This document shows positions 45,080 through 56,203 of a DNA stretch of 64,000 nucleotides, one piece after another. The notes below the pieces were generated by a model. The model did no database searches and was not told the DNA's origin. It was given only the letters and a program-made list of their open reading frames with translations. Both the position numbers and the translations under genes were made by a program. The number at the start of each line of letters is the position of its first letter. The stretch's first letter is position 1. Origin of the DNA: Pyronema omphalodes (taxonomy: Eukaryota; Ascomycota; Pezizomycetes; Pezizales; Pyronemataceae); NCBI GenBank assembly GCA_024516155.1, contig JAJJXM010000071.1, forward strand, positions 62,001 through 126,000, written 5' to 3'.

Positions 45080-45186
45080 AGGTAGGTAGATGCTGTGGTT
45101 GTGGATGGATGATTACTGATTTATGCTGTATATGCTGTATTTACATACCTAACATACCTACATACATAGGTACCTACAAGTACTTT

Positions 45187-45256
45187 GTACATACCAAAAT
45201 CAAAATCAAAATCAAGATCAAAATCAAAATCAGGATCAGGATCAAGGTCAGGATCA
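45187..45256. repeat. hexanucleotide array AAAATC grading into GGATCA
   Basis: About eleven 6-bp units: CAAAATC copies first, then CAAGATC, CAGGATC and CAAGGTC variants, in order along the array. Confidence 0.85.
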
Positions 45257-45619
45257 AATACAAACCGTCATTATGATCAGGAGTACGAAGCTGAAAGTGG
45301 CTCAGTGGCTACGTCAGGCTACATCAGGCTACATCAGGTAGGCCAGGGCAGCGGACAGAGGTGAAGGGTTGGCTGATATGTATAAGATTTAGACATGTAG
45401 GTACGAATCTTATGGATATGGATATGGGTGTGGGTATCTACTACTTGGTATAGTTGACTGTAGGTTGGTAGGTAGGTAGGTAGGTGTATGGCTATGTATC
45501 CTTGTATCCTTGTATCCGCGATTTTTCTAGAACTTGAGATAATATGTATGGTGTATTTTATAAAGCCATGATATACTGATAATTGACGAGAATATAAGAC
45601 TAAAGAATATTACTTCATC

Positions 45620-45985
45620 AGTACTATCAGCATCAGTGATCACCAGTGATCACCAGTCATAAAGCACCAACCACCGGTCACCAGCCACTAAAAATTAATC
45701 CCCACCAGCCACCACCAGTCACCAGCCACCAGCGAGCAAGACCAATCACAAATCACAAATCCCTACCTACTAACCCCCCATCACCAATCTCCACCAGGCT
45801 CCAGCCACCGACCAAAATCCCCATCCTTCCCAACCTCCACACCCCATCACCAACCATCACCAATCTACCAATATCCCCAGAAACACTTTCCAACAACCCT
45901 CCACCAACCCCTTCACACCACAACAAACCCAAAATCCCCCCCAATAACCCATCGAACCAGAACCCCCTAGTTTAACCTACAACCC
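45620..45985 (+). repeat. C/A-rich, G-poor tract with CACCAG repeats
   Basis: The plus strand is composed almost entirely of C, A and T, with recurrent CACCAGTCAC/CACCAGCCAC words. A 109-codon open frame over it reads only Pro/Thr/Asn/His low complexity and is not called as a gene. Confidence 0.7.
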
Positions 45986-48021
45986 ACCCAAATATGTTTT
46001 CATTTACCAGTCATGTTTGTCATTAGTTAACAGTTAACAGTTAACAATTTGGAGTTAAAGTTGAGTTGACGTTAACGTTAGAATATAGTTCAGGGTTTAG
46101 GGTTTTCGGTATGTAACCGATTACGATAGAAAAAGGAAGTTTCATAATAATGGGCTCCGGGGTTTTGATTTGTCGTCGTTGATTATTGGTTAGGGATTAT
46201 GGATTATTGATTATGGAGCTGCAGGGTGCTGTGGTGGTTACGTAGTGGTTGATTAGGGGGTTGATTAGTCAACATGTAACAGGTTCATGTAGCTGCTGCT
46301 GCAGGGGGGCGGGGGGGGGGGGGGGGGAAATAATTTCTCCGACTTTTGATTTCCAATTTCCGGTTTCTTATTTCCAGTTTTGTTATACAAAGTAATACAA
46401 ATACAAAGTAACGCTACACCACACTATACCAAGCTGCTAAATAAAACCTACACTACACGATATAAGTAAAGTAAGCAATACAGGTAATATAAACCCACCG
46501 TTACAGTAGTACAAACAAACACCCAGGCAAACACCCAAACACCCAAGCAAGCAAACAAGAAATTCTATTCTATAAATGTCTTCAGCGTAAGTCGGTATTA
46601 ATTTCATTTTCTGCATCGGACATCCTGAATATTCACAACGTATCACATACGGTGATTATATTACTTTTGTATAGTGAATCTGGCAATACAATTTCCAATT
46701 TCCAATTCCCAATTTCCCGGACCGAAAGAAGGTTAATATTTTGCGATTATATGTTTTACACAGTAGATTTACATATTGATATGTTAAAGGTCTCAAGTTA
46801 TAGACTGTTACAAAAGAGACGATAGCGAAGGTTTGTGTGCTCCCTATGTGCAGGTAGGGAGTATTTATTATGATTTGCTGGGTGGCGGTGTATTGTGATA
46901 TGTATGATATTTCTTCGGGGGTATATTCTATAAGTTACGACGGACGCTCTATAATTCAGACACATGTATTAACAGAACCACCACGATGCTGAAGGTTTCT
47001 TGGGAAGGAAATAGTAACGGTGTAAAAGCTCTGTGGTTGATAGTTTCAATCAGGATTATGAAAAGGAATTTAGCAGTTTGCGGAAGGTCTATATATTGGG
47101 GGGATTTATGTCAAGCGCGGTGAGACAATAGAGCACTGAGATTCTCCGAGTACATAAGTACAGGTCCAGTCACGTTTACCTTCCGGATCATATTAAACAG
47201 AGTATACCATACTCCGCTACATGTGACAGTTTAGTCCGTTTTATGTGTAGAACCGTTGGACCAAACAGCATATAGCGCTACACCTACCTACATAGAAGCT
47301 TATTCGCATGACCAGGAGTGGAGTCCAGTGAATCCACCTACGGCTGCATAAAAACATTCTCAGCCATCATATCATCTTCCCTACTTTTACCAAGTTTGCT
47401 TTCCCAATTCCAGTACCGAATTGGCTGATGATGCTGGTAACTTCAAGTACCATCTTTTTTGCCCAGTAGCACTGCAGATCATGCATAAACAATGATTACT
47501 GGTCCATAGGAAATGTGGCGTTGAGTTTTATACGAATGCAACGCGATTCATGCAATGGCATTTCAACACTTGCATAAAACGCCGAGTCCGCCATTTGCAT
47601 CATAGCCTGAAGCCTTGGGAGAAGACGCTCATTTAAGATCGTGCCTAGAAATTGTTACTATAAAAACGGCGCATGGACCGTGGTTACACAATGCAAGGTC
47701 CATAGAAAAATATTTATTTCTGATGATGAACGTGAAATTTACAAAGATTAAAAAAAGCTTCGCTAGTGTAGTGTACATTTAACATTCTTCGCCCTATGTG
47801 CACTATTAGCCTCAATTTCCACACCACAGGCAGGACTCGTGATGTTACCTAAGTGCGAGTGGTCATTCATCAACGACCTTTTTGCTGCAAATCCTCCCTG
47901 ATAACTGTTTGCATACAGCTGTACTGTAGATGAATCTTCCTTAAATTCCTTTGTTTAGAGTCGTGATATTGCATGTTGCTTCTCAATCCTCAAATTCGAT
48001 AAATCCGTAACCCATAACCTC

Positions 48022-49545
48022 CTACTTTCCTTCATAGATTGTAACGTCACCCTCGCAGTCCATTGAGAACGCGCTATTCTCACTTCCACGTTTCTTTCCG
48101 AGACTGATTCTACCCCACTTAATGGTCTTTGCTCGCGCCAGAATTCCTCCGCTCTTTCTCTTGATTGGGCTGCTATTGGTACTATTGTGTTTGATCTTTT
48201 CGAGGTCAATAGTTGCAACTGTGCTGCTCGTGCTCATCTTCTTTTTTCTAAGCTTTTCTGATAGCGAAGACTCTCGTTTGTCGGTCTTCTTCGATTGGTT
48301 AGCGTGGGCTTTGTCGGTCATCTGAACAATTGGCATCTGGTCGAACGTGGAGGCCGGAGGGATCCAAACGGTTCCTTTACTAATGACCATGGAGTCTCTT
48401 CGGGTGTTCTCTTGCTGATACCCGCGTTTTTCTTCCTCGATTAATGCCGTGTAAACGGTTGGTTGCCTCCAGTGCGAGCTTGGTGAAAGTCCCAAAACTT
48501 TCTCTGCCTTTGGCCGCATTGAGATTCGTCGCCAAGTTGGATTATCCTCCATGATATCTTTCCATGCTGGTGGGGCCTTTGAATGTGGTGGGGGCTCAGT
48601 AGTATTTTCCTCAGGCGCAAGATCCCTCATGCGTGTTTGAACATAAACATACGGGTTAGTACTTGCGGTAGATGCTCTCCGTGCATCATACATCGTGACT
48701 AGCGACGCCATGCGGACCATTGACGTGAGGCTTTCGACTTTAACCTCCTTATCCTCTTCTATTTCCTCGGGATCAGCACACAAAGTGGAAGTTGTACGCT
48801 TCGTTTGTCGTTCTTCCATCTCCTCCTTTAGTCGTCTCTGCTTCTCCTCCTCTTGATACTCCTTCCTAAGTCCACAGAGAACTTCGTATACATTCTGAGG
48901 CTTCCCGTCGGAAATAGCATTGAATCCAGAGACATTTGGCTTTGCACTTTGGAAATGTTTTGGTTCTGGCGAGTCCGTGATTATGCTCTCTCTGGACGTT
49001 TCCAACGGTTTTTCTCTGCTCGCTCTAGGTGGTGGCAGACCCATAGCGTGGTTATATGCTCGTACTCCGTATTGCTTGATTGTGGCGGCCCGAAGAGACT
49101 CGATATAATATTCGTCAGCGGCCTTTTTGGGCTCCTCTATGTATCTGGCCGAGGCACATTGGCGTAGTGCCTGCTCACTCTTCCATTGCTGGTAGTGGAC
49201 AGAGTTGAAAAATAGCTCCGGAGACGCAGGAGTCGCGGGTTCGAAGCAGGGTGCAAGCTCCAAATCCGAGGATGTTGATGAGGTGGACCTGACATTTATA
49301 ACTGTGCAGTCTTTGTCGTCTGTGGAGAAGTCTGAGTTAAATGCATTACCGGCCGTTGGCTGTGGCGTCAAGTCCAAAAGGCTTCTGGGTGTCACGATTT
49401 CCTGATCTAGAGTAGAAAAGGAGTCCCTTGAGTCCAAAGAGATGCGATATTGACCGGCATCTTGAGAAGGGTGCAGTAAATAGGCTTTGGTAGATTCGCC
49501 GAGAGACGCCACGGAATTGCAACGTGGCGCAGGTGTTTCAGCCAT
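48022..49545 (-). CDS. lineage-specific hypothetical protein, paralogue A (507 aa)
   Basis: Single exon from the ATG at 49545. No known domain. An ordered-looking block at 143-168 reads DEYYIESLR and, eight residues on, QYG-VR-AYNHA. The same block with identical spacing occurs in the divergent neighbour at 50.94 kb. Residues about 217-250 are a charged coiled-coil helix (LRKEYQEEEKQRRLKEEMEE). There is an acidic patch at 259-270. The Ser/Thr-rich C-terminal third ends with a basic motif KRKSGGILARAKTIKWGR (463-480), which also has a counterpart in the neighbour. No signal peptide or membrane segment is present, so it is probably cytosolic or nuclear. Potential phosphorylation sites (RRxS-type, SP) are frequent. 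Function unknown. Confidence 0.78.
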   Translation of the reverse strand: MAETPAPRCNSVASLGESTKAYLLHPSQDAGQYRISLDSRDSFSTLDQEIVTPRSLLDLTPQPTAGNAFNSDFSTDDKDCTVINVRSTSSTSSDLELAPCFEPATPASPELFFNSVHYQQWKSEQALRQCASARYIEEPKKAADEYYIESLRAATIKQYGVRAYNHAMGLPPPRASREKPLETSRESIITDSPEPKHFQSAKPNVSGFNAISDGKPQNVYEVLCGLRKEYQEEEKQRRLKEEMEERQTKRTTSTLCADPEEIEEDKEVKVESLTSMVRMASLVTMYDARRASTASTNPYVYVQTRMRDLAPEENTTEPPPHSKAPPAWKDIMEDNPTWRRISMRPKAEKVLGLSPSSHWRQPTVYTALIEEEKRGYQQENTRRDSMVISKGTVWIPPASTFDQMPIVQMTDKAHANQSKKTDKRESSLSEKLRKKKMSTSSTVATIDLEKIKHNSTNSSPIKRKSGGILARAKTIKWGRISLGKKRGSENSAFSMDCEGDVTIYEGK

Positions 49546-49741
49546 TTTCGCGTCAGATGGCTAGAATTTTGTAGTCTCACAAAGGATGTGTAAAGGTGTG
49601 GAGATGAAGAAGGAAAGTATGTTACTTTGTGGCTGAGAACAAGTATGGAAGATGGAGGTGGAGGATGTATGGACAATGAAACAAACTTGTTGACGTCGGA
49701 GGGGTCCAGGGTTACACACAATACGACCACTGTGAGTGTCG

Positions 49742-49984
49742 CTAACGCAGAAGTTCTGTAACGAGTTTTTTCAACCACCAGACAATCAAACCAATGGTTC
49801 CCCACATTCCGTACCTTAACGGTGGGCGGTACACGCAAATGCCGAGTGAGTGGTTGTGTCGCAGTTTAGCTGGTTGTCGTTCGGCACCTCCTTCTGACGG
49901 TTCGCGATACTGACATTCCACGATGCAGTAATCCCCAGATGCTTCGTCGCGTAAAAATCGCAAAATAGAAGTGGCGTTCGTCTG
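49742..49984 (-). CDS. possible exon of a small gene or relic
   Basis: On the minus strand a frame without ATG opens exactly after a TAG at 49985-49987 that reads as a splice acceptor (GTCTTTAG). It encodes a protein-like stretch (RFLRDEASGDYCIVECQYRE) ending in a hydrophobic Trp-rich segment (GTIGLIVWWLKKLVTELL) and a stop at 49742. No upstream exon in matching phase was found. The upstream ATG at about 50040 is in another frame. It may be the last exon of a short gene within the divergent promoter region, or a remnant. Confidence 0.22.
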   Translation of the reverse strand, partial: QTNATSILRFLRDEASGDYCIVECQYREPSEGGAERQPAKLRHNHSLGICVYRPPLRYGMWGTIGLIVWWLKKLVTELLR

Positions 49985-50938
49985 CTAAAGACTGCACTTC
50001 GGAAGATGGCTTGAAGAGTGCAAATCGGTGCCTGAGACATGAGCGGCCCGGCCTTGCTCACATAGCACAATACATAGCAAGGAACTTCCCTTTGGCCAAA
50101 TTACAGAGTCAGCAATGTATCACCCAATGCAAGGGAATTTTAGACGGAATTAATTATCGCTGCATGAACGAAACATTCAATTGTCGAACTAGATTCTGGT
50201 GTGTTTACCTCAACCAGAAAATATGGAAGGTTGATCACGACAAAAACATCCACAAAGAGAAACAGCACAGATTATGCGTCATCAAATATTGCGACATTAT
50301 CAATATTACATTATGTCGCAAGTGCCCTAGACCAAATTTAGAATCAAAAATCGCACAAAATAGTGAGATCATAAACGCCCAGGCAAATGTATTTGCCTAG
50401 TTGCACAACCACACCAGCCGTACAGTTTATTAATCGGTCGGCAAACAATATACAAAATAAAGAAAAGAAAGCAGTGTTTTATTCGTAAATCCAGAGTGTA
50501 ACGGCCCGGCCAAACAGACACTTTTATTCGCTAAATTTTGTCTAAACGAAACTCCGCCTCTTGTGCATGCCGGCGGAAATCGCAAACGGTGTTCCAAGCA
50601 TAAAGCCTTCTCCGTCAGCCGAATTGTGGGGCTTTCTTCTCAAAAGCGCGCAGGATATTGGTCATCTGCATGTCCCCGCTGTGTATTATGGCTTATAAGT
50701 CCTTCTGTACAGCTGATCAATGATTGCCAGCAAACAGCCGCCCCGGCAATGTGGGGCTGGTGTAATGGTATGCAAGTAGGTAACCTCCTTACACAACATC
50801 CAGCACACCGATATTAAGGCTTATGTTTCCCCCTCATTCCTCCGTTATTGATATAATCCCTTCTCATGCCCACGAAGTTTTATTTCCTGTAGAATCTTAT
50901 CTCCACCTCGGCGTCGGACCTGGACCGGTATCGATACC
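49985..50938. other. divergent intergenic region between the two paralogues
   Basis: Shared upstream region of the genes at 48.02-49.55 and 50.94-52.09 kb (together with 49546-49741). A plus-strand frame at 50011-50400 is unsupported. No clear TATA box or repeat recognised. Confidence 0.45.
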
Positions 50939-52090
50939 ATGAAGCCTTTCATGTCGGTGAAGCTGGCCTGCACAACTCCACATGGAAGATTCTCAGTCCA
51001 GCAGGAACCATACACGTCAATGAAGTACCTTCGAAATGCAGAATTTTACATCGACAGTTTACGAAACTCAGTGATCGCAGAATATGGAGACCACGCATAC
51101 CGCCGGGCAACAAACGATTCGGGATGGTTGTTGGATGAATCACTCATGGAGGCGATGGAGAAGCTGGATTATTATAGCGAGGAAAGGGATGAGTTCCAAG
51201 AGCTGGTGATAGAGGCGTATAACAGACAAGAATCGACCAAGTACCGGCTACCTGAAGAGTCATGGGACGACATTGATCCGTTGGATATTACACCTCTTAC
51301 AACAAAGAAAGGAATGGAGGATTTTATAAATCGATTTTCAGTACTTGCCGAGCAACGCCAGGAGATGGAAGTCGAAGAAGACACGGAATCATGCGTCGAT
51401 GTGGACGAGGAGTTAAACTACGGCAAGGTCGATATTATGGAACCAGAAACAGCTCAACCATCAAATGGATATATATCGGAAGTCAATTCAGCGGAAGACT
51501 GCGTATTAAAAATCGAATCCTTCGATTTTACTCAGGACTTCAAGCTCCCTGAACTAGTTCTGGAGAGCCCTTTGGACAGCGTGAGCCCTACCTGCATGGC
51601 CGAGGATTATCTTTCACCTTGCATGTTCGATCACTCGATCTGGACACCTGTATTTAAGGATGCAACAGTCGAAATCCAGGAAACCTGGTCCGTTTACCAA
51701 CCCTCCACACGTACTTCTTTCGACGAGCCTGTTCCGGAGTTAGCCTACGATTGTGACATTCAATCGTCAACGGATAGGAGGTCGCGATCACCATCTATTG
51801 CTCACACTCCTTCGTGGAGTTCTTTTACAAAATCTGCCAACTCAAGTAAGATTGACATTGTTACGAGTCCAAGTTCAGATGATGAAATCCATTCGCCCAG
51901 CCACTCCATAAAAGGATTGGCACCGGAAAATGTCTTTGCAACGAACTCCAAATCACCGGGAACACACAGGCGAAAGTCAAGGAGAATGAGTGAGTTCTTG
52001 TTGAAGGCAAATACTAGTGTGACGAAGAGTTTAAAGTGGTCGAAGAATAGAACTAAAAGTGAGAGTGTACGGACTACTATTGATGAGTAG
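50939..52090 (+). CDS. lineage-specific hypothetical protein, paralogue B (383 aa)
   Basis: Single exon from ATG at 50939. Near the N-terminus EFYIDSLR (35-42), EYG (48-50) and HAYRRA (52-57) align without gaps to the block at 143-168 of the protein encoded divergently at 48.0-49.5 kb. The C-terminal RRKSRRMSEFLLKA and TKSLKW segments correspond to that neighbour's KRKSGGILARAKTIKW. Between these ends the protein is acidic (EVEEDTESCVDVDEE) and Ser-rich, with no similarity to the neighbour. No signal peptide or membrane segment. The pattern of two conserved ends joined by a fast-evolving middle suggests a duplicated, diverging family. Function unknown. Confidence 0.78.
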   Translation: MKPFMSVKLACTTPHGRFSVQQEPYTSMKYLRNAEFYIDSLRNSVIAEYGDHAYRRATNDSGWLLDESLMEAMEKLDYYSEERDEFQELVIEAYNRQESTKYRLPEESWDDIDPLDITPLTTKKGMEDFINRFSVLAEQRQEMEVEEDTESCVDVDEELNYGKVDIMEPETAQPSNGYISEVNSAEDCVLKIESFDFTQDFKLPELVLESPLDSVSPTCMAEDYLSPCMFDHSIWTPVFKDATVEIQETWSVYQPSTRTSFDEPVPELAYDCDIQSSTDRRSRSPSIAHTPSWSSFTKSANSSKIDIVTSPSSDDEIHSPSHSIKGLAPENVFATNSKSPGTHRRKSRRMSEFLLKANTSVTKSLKWSKNRTKSESVRTTIDE

Positions 52091-53277
52091 TTGGGAAATA
52101 TTTTAGCTAGAAGTTTAATGGAAGATATACGTTTGAAGATAGGCCGGTATATATCTGCCTGAGCTTTGCATATTTTTGACAAAAAACCTTCATCATTCTC
52201 TTAAACAAATTTAAGAACCACATAATTGATTCACGAGATAGTTTTGGATTTTGGAATAAATTTTGTTCTTGTCGCAATGAATTAACTACATCCCCATTTG
52301 GTGACTGATTCTCTATATACCTTGAATGTTGAGCTATGATCACTCCACCGAACGCTACGGCGAACACCCACCCCAACCACCGCACATCTCCAAATGCAAC
52401 CGAGTGATATTTATGATGCCACAGAGCCCATCCCACCAAAATATCGTTGTAAAAAAGACATTTCCAAGCCCCGCGGGCACAAAGTCACACCGACTGTAGA
52501 CTCTGAAGACTTCTGATTTCTTTTAATCTTGGAAATGCTACTCATAAAATACCTCCTATCTGTGGAAATGAATACCGCAATTATACAGTTTCTCTACCAT
52601 CCTCGTATCATGTATGCTCGTCTCCATCATCACACATTGTTGCACCGTTCCCAAGATCATTTAATACCCTGCAGAAAGCAGCCGAGGAATGGTGTGTCTA
52701 CTCGCCCCACTCGATGGCTTCAATGACGTTACGACTATTTACGACTGACATAGCCGAAAATGGTGACGGGTTGCGGATTCAATAGGTTCTACGGTGATAT
52801 ATAGGTCTTTTATAGCTGGGAATTACGCTGAAATAACGGCTTGAATCAGTAAAATGCATTCCTCTAGAGTCCAGATGCTGAATAGTCCCATCATACCTGA
52901 TATTTCAATGTCGAGTTGAAGAGAGGATGCGTTGATGGCTTGTTGGGGATGTTTCAAATCACATTGTTTCGACATTGGAAGTAAGTGTATAGCGTGTCAT
53001 TTCAATTCTGCGAGTTTATTATTTGAATAGCATTGTTATTTCTTAGTAATATACGCATAAAATGTACAAAACAAATTGTAAGTAAAGTAGCTCAAACCTG
53101 CCCACCAGACTTGTTAACCACCTGAGAATAATCAGCCACCATAATCTGTGACTTGAGAGCTTCCGTATTGATCGTGCATGTAGAGAGTCTAAAGGGGCAG
53201 TAATCTTCTTCTGCCTCGTTGCCACCATTGCACCTCAGCACAAGAACAATCTACCATCTCGAGCATCACAAATGGAA
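52091..53277. other. intergenic between converging genes
   Basis: No supported gene. Minus-strand frames at 52107-52483 (Trp-rich) and about 53095-53255 read protein-like strings but lack a start codon or usable splice partner. Confidence 0.4.
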
Positions 53278-54075
53278 CTAGTCTCCATTTCCATTCGAGG
53301 GTTTACTGGACGTGAAAAGCCCTTTGACTCGGTTGCTTCCCCGTCTTAGGAGACCCAGAGTGGTAGTCTCAGTGGCAGGTGTAGCAGCTGTAGCCGGTGC
53401 TTCCTCTGTTGTCGAAACAGCAGCTGTCGTCGGGAAATGAAAGATATTCCGAAGCTCAAGGTGATCGGTAATTCTCCTGCGAATCCCGAAGTATGTGCCA
53501 TGGCTCTTGCTCCGATGAACCAAACGCTTCTTGAGGTGAGGGGGTAGCTCGACGCGGCTGTGAACGGCCTTCTTGGGGACTGGCAATGGCTTCTCCGGGT
53601 CCTCACCGAACTGGATAAGAACTCGCCGACGGCCCTCCATTGCAAGCTTCCGAACCTCATAGCGGTTGGTTGGTAGGTGATCTCTGGCAGTGGCTGGATT
53701 CGCTCTCTCGTTCTCTGTACCAGAAACGACAGACTGGATTGCATCACAGCCGTCTTCAAGGGACTCGGAGATGACAGGAATCAAGCAGCTCAGCAAGTCT
53801 ACTTCACATTCCCTCAGTCTCATGTTCCTTGTGAACTCGAACTCGTAAGCCGAAGGAAACGGGTCGGGTGAAATAGCGTTCTCGGCGTACGGATTGTAGT
53901 CGAGGTCGCGGAGACAGTACTCGGAGTTGGCCATAGAATGAACGGAGGTTGTCCCAGAGTCCAAAACTAGGAGGGGCTGAGACTTGAAGGCTCCTGGAAA
54001 GAAGGCGGGGTGGGCCAGGTAGAGTAAGGCCTCTCTTCTGCGAGACTGGGGCTTGGATACAGTACCAGAGGACAT
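53278..54075 (-). CDS. hypothetical protein (265 aa)
   Basis: Single exon. The first in-frame ATG is 54075; the open frame extends 60 bases further upstream without an ATG. Residues about 80-115 form a mixed region (FTRNMRLRECEVDLLSCLIP). Residues 138-160 read RYEVRKLAMEGRRRVLIQFG followed by EDPEKPLP. This faintly resembles the YxIxSLR...YG block of the two neighbours, but with two extra residues, so relatedness is unproven. Residues 165-202 are basic (LKKRLVHRSKSHGTYFGIRR), and the tail is Ala/Thr-rich then basic. No signal peptide or membrane segment. No family recognised. It runs toward the 50.94-kb gene. Confidence 0.68.
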   Translation of the reverse strand: MSSGTVSKPQSRRREALLYLAHPAFFPGAFKSQPLLVLDSGTTSVHSMANSEYCLRDLDYNPYAENAISPDPFPSAYEFEFTRNMRLRECEVDLLSCLIPVISESLEDGCDAIQSVVSGTENERANPATARDHLPTNRYEVRKLAMEGRRRVLIQFGEDPEKPLPVPKKAVHSRVELPPHLKKRLVHRSKSHGTYFGIRRRITDHLELRNIFHFPTTAAVSTTEEAPATAATPATETTTLGLLRRGSNRVKGLFTSSKPSNGNGD

Positions 54076-55337
54076 TGTGTAAAGAGTAGAATATCGGATC
54101 CGAGTGGTAAGGAAAGACGAATATCCAGAAGACAACGATGGTGAGTTGTGTGTTGATCGTGTGATACGAGGACTGAGAGTTGGAGGGGAAGGGTGGTGTG
54201 CGGTATATATTGGTTGGCAGCAGCGATGGGGATGTACTCAGGCCAACGGGTGTTTCACGCTGGTTGTAAGCTTTCAACGTACTTAATGGTCTGTATTCTA
54301 TTGATTGTTGGAGGGTCAATTACAGTGGGTATTGTATTTGAATGAGCTTATTACACATTCTATTGAGACTAGGTCTCTCATAGTAGTGGATATTGAGGAA
54401 TAGAAGACCCCTGGTGTACAGACAGGCGAGTCTCTGAAAGGCATCAGTGAAACAGAATTAGTGAGCCCGTTACTCAACCATTGTAGAATACGAGAGCGCC
54501 GGCGGTTTTGAAGAGACCATCGGAGACACGCTCCTCATGTGTGGCGGCACCCCTGAGCTATAAGGCATTGCTCTGATCATGACCCGCGGGGTCATTCTGC
54601 TCGAAGTGGTGCTATTGTGCTCAGGTTCAGCTATGGCGGAAACCAAGGGGAGAACTCATCCTGATCATGGTTGATTTTGTAATCTGTAGTGCCTTTTCGA
54701 TCAAGAAATCACGGGTATATGAAGTCTGGAAACCGCTTCCCAGGATTACCAAATGTTAGTCGAGAATAGCGGGTCTCGGGGTTTAAAGCACTGTCGTGAA
54801 CCGGGATGACTACCATGCAATGGACATTGCACATAAATTCAATCTAACACATTAAATTGACGCTTTCGAATACAAATCACGGTTCATAACGTTGGTGGAC
54901 TTAAGATGGCGATTTCAAAAACAACGAGTCACGACGTATGACGACGAGTGATTGCCAGGTGATGCAAGCTTAGCGCACAAAATCGACTGGGATTCTAGGG
55001 TATAGCCCAAGCGTGTAATTTCCGAGTTGCCGCAGGGCTTAATCATGAAGCAGATCAAGGTTTTGTAGAGATTAATCACAGTTCGTTAGAGATTTAGAAG
55101 CAAAAGAAAAAATGTGGCATTGTGGATTCCTAAAGTACAGTGATGAGGGTACTGACCGCTGTAGCATTTTCACTCACTGTGATACCTGGTCAGAGAATCA
55201 ATGCGCTGCGGGCAGCAATTGTGCCAGGATACGTCAACTTTTTGACACTTTGCAGTGACAAGTCTCAAATCAACAGCATTGTATACGTTCAAAGCTTCGC
55301 TCTACGACTTCACTTCATCTCCTTATCAACTGTCGCG
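54076..55337. other. intergenic, divergent promoter region
   Basis: Upstream region of the 53.3-kb (minus) and 55.3-kb (plus) genes. No gene, tandem repeat or RNA recognised. The frame continues upstream of 55338 to an ATG at 55143, so a longer N-terminus of the next gene is possible. Confidence 0.45.
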
Positions 55338-56203
55338 ATGTCATCATTTACTTCAAGCGCCCCCGACAACCTCGGCTCCATCGACATCAATAAGTCCATC
55401 GGCCAGAGCCAACCCTCGATCGGTATCCTAGATACCCAAAACTCATCCTTTGATGAACCCTTCTGCTCCAGTGGTAGCTCTAAAGCTCACAAAGGTGCAT
55501 CCTTCGACAGTGGCACAGTCTCCACCCAGCCCGAATCCCAATCCCCCAGAGAAGCCTCCCAAGCTCACCGGGACGTCTCTACTGAACCCGACTCCCAATC
55601 CTCCCTCGAAGGTTACCAAACTATTGCTACCCAGCTTCTCAGCAGCAGTCCAGCCCGGGACAGCGAATCATCCCCACCTATCCCGCCGCGAAACCCAAGA
55701 CGCGCTACTGCCAGAACCCAAGTTCCAAACTTGCAGCCCACTTTATCGGTTCAGACCGAGGCAGCAATGGACTTATCTCAGGGTTGGATTCCACCTTCTG
55801 CGCAGGTTCCTGTGAGGCCAAAATTGGTGGAGGAATTGTACCAAGGGATTACGGATTCCCAAGATGTAAGCCCTTACCCCAAGGTCAAATTTTGATCCAG
55901 CCATACCGAGTGAATATGGTGTGGCAGTTGGAGAATCTGGCTAACAGTTGGTCTCCTGTAAAGATCGACATACCGCCCACAACCGATGTCAGAGGTCGTG
56001 ATGAGCTATTCGAGGAGATGGCAAAGCAGTACCATCTGTTGTCGATAAAGCATATTAATCTTCAGCGCCAAACCGCTGCGCAGCAAGACAGGATTAATGA
56101 GCTGTACGACATTGTGCTAAGACATGAGGAGGTTATCGAGAAGCTGCAGAAGAAGAGAGACGAGAAGCGGGGGATAGGGAAGATGGCAAAGGGAGATTGG
56201 TAA
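55338..56203 (+). CDS. hypothetical protein with C-terminal coiled coil (267 aa)
   Basis: Exon 1 55338-55865, intron 55866-55927 (GTAAGC donor, CAG acceptor, 62 nt), exon 2 55928-56203, joined in phase 0. An alternative acceptor 27 nt earlier keeps the frame but would leave only a 35-nt intron. The start chosen is the ATG in GTCGCGATGTC. An upstream in-frame ATG at 55143 would add 65 residues. The first ~175 residues are Ser/Gln/Pro-rich and disordered. Exon 2 encodes a charged heptad-like helix (KHINLQRQTAAQQDRINELY then DIVLRHEEVIEKLQKKRDEK), a probable dimerisation coiled coil. No DNA-binding basic region precedes it. Function unknown. Confidence 0.66.

Larger units (their letters stand above)
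43809..48021. other. intergenic, dominated by simple-sequence DNA
   Basis: About 4.2 kb without a supported gene. It holds GGGAT repeats (44069-44099), the TGGA array, an AAAATC/GGATCA array, GTAG repeats (about 45465-45485), a C/A-rich G-poor tract and a second G homopolymer. From about 46.7 kb the sequence becomes more complex but shows no gene. Confidence 0.55.

Noticed and set aside
44793..45089. Open frames in all three plus frames reading repeated Met-Asp-Gly-Trp
   Set aside because: They are produced by the stop-free TGGA microsatellite, not by a gene.
52107..52483. Trp-rich minus-strand open frame (GWALWHHKYHSVAFGD...)
   Set aside because: No start codon, and no AG acceptor between the upstream stop and the coding-like part, so no gene model can be built.
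53095..53255. Minus-strand frame reading EALKSQIMVADYSQ downstream of the 53.3-kb gene
   Set aside because: Could be a spliced extra exon, but the only good intron (GTAAAC to TAG, 56 nt) joins into a different frame.
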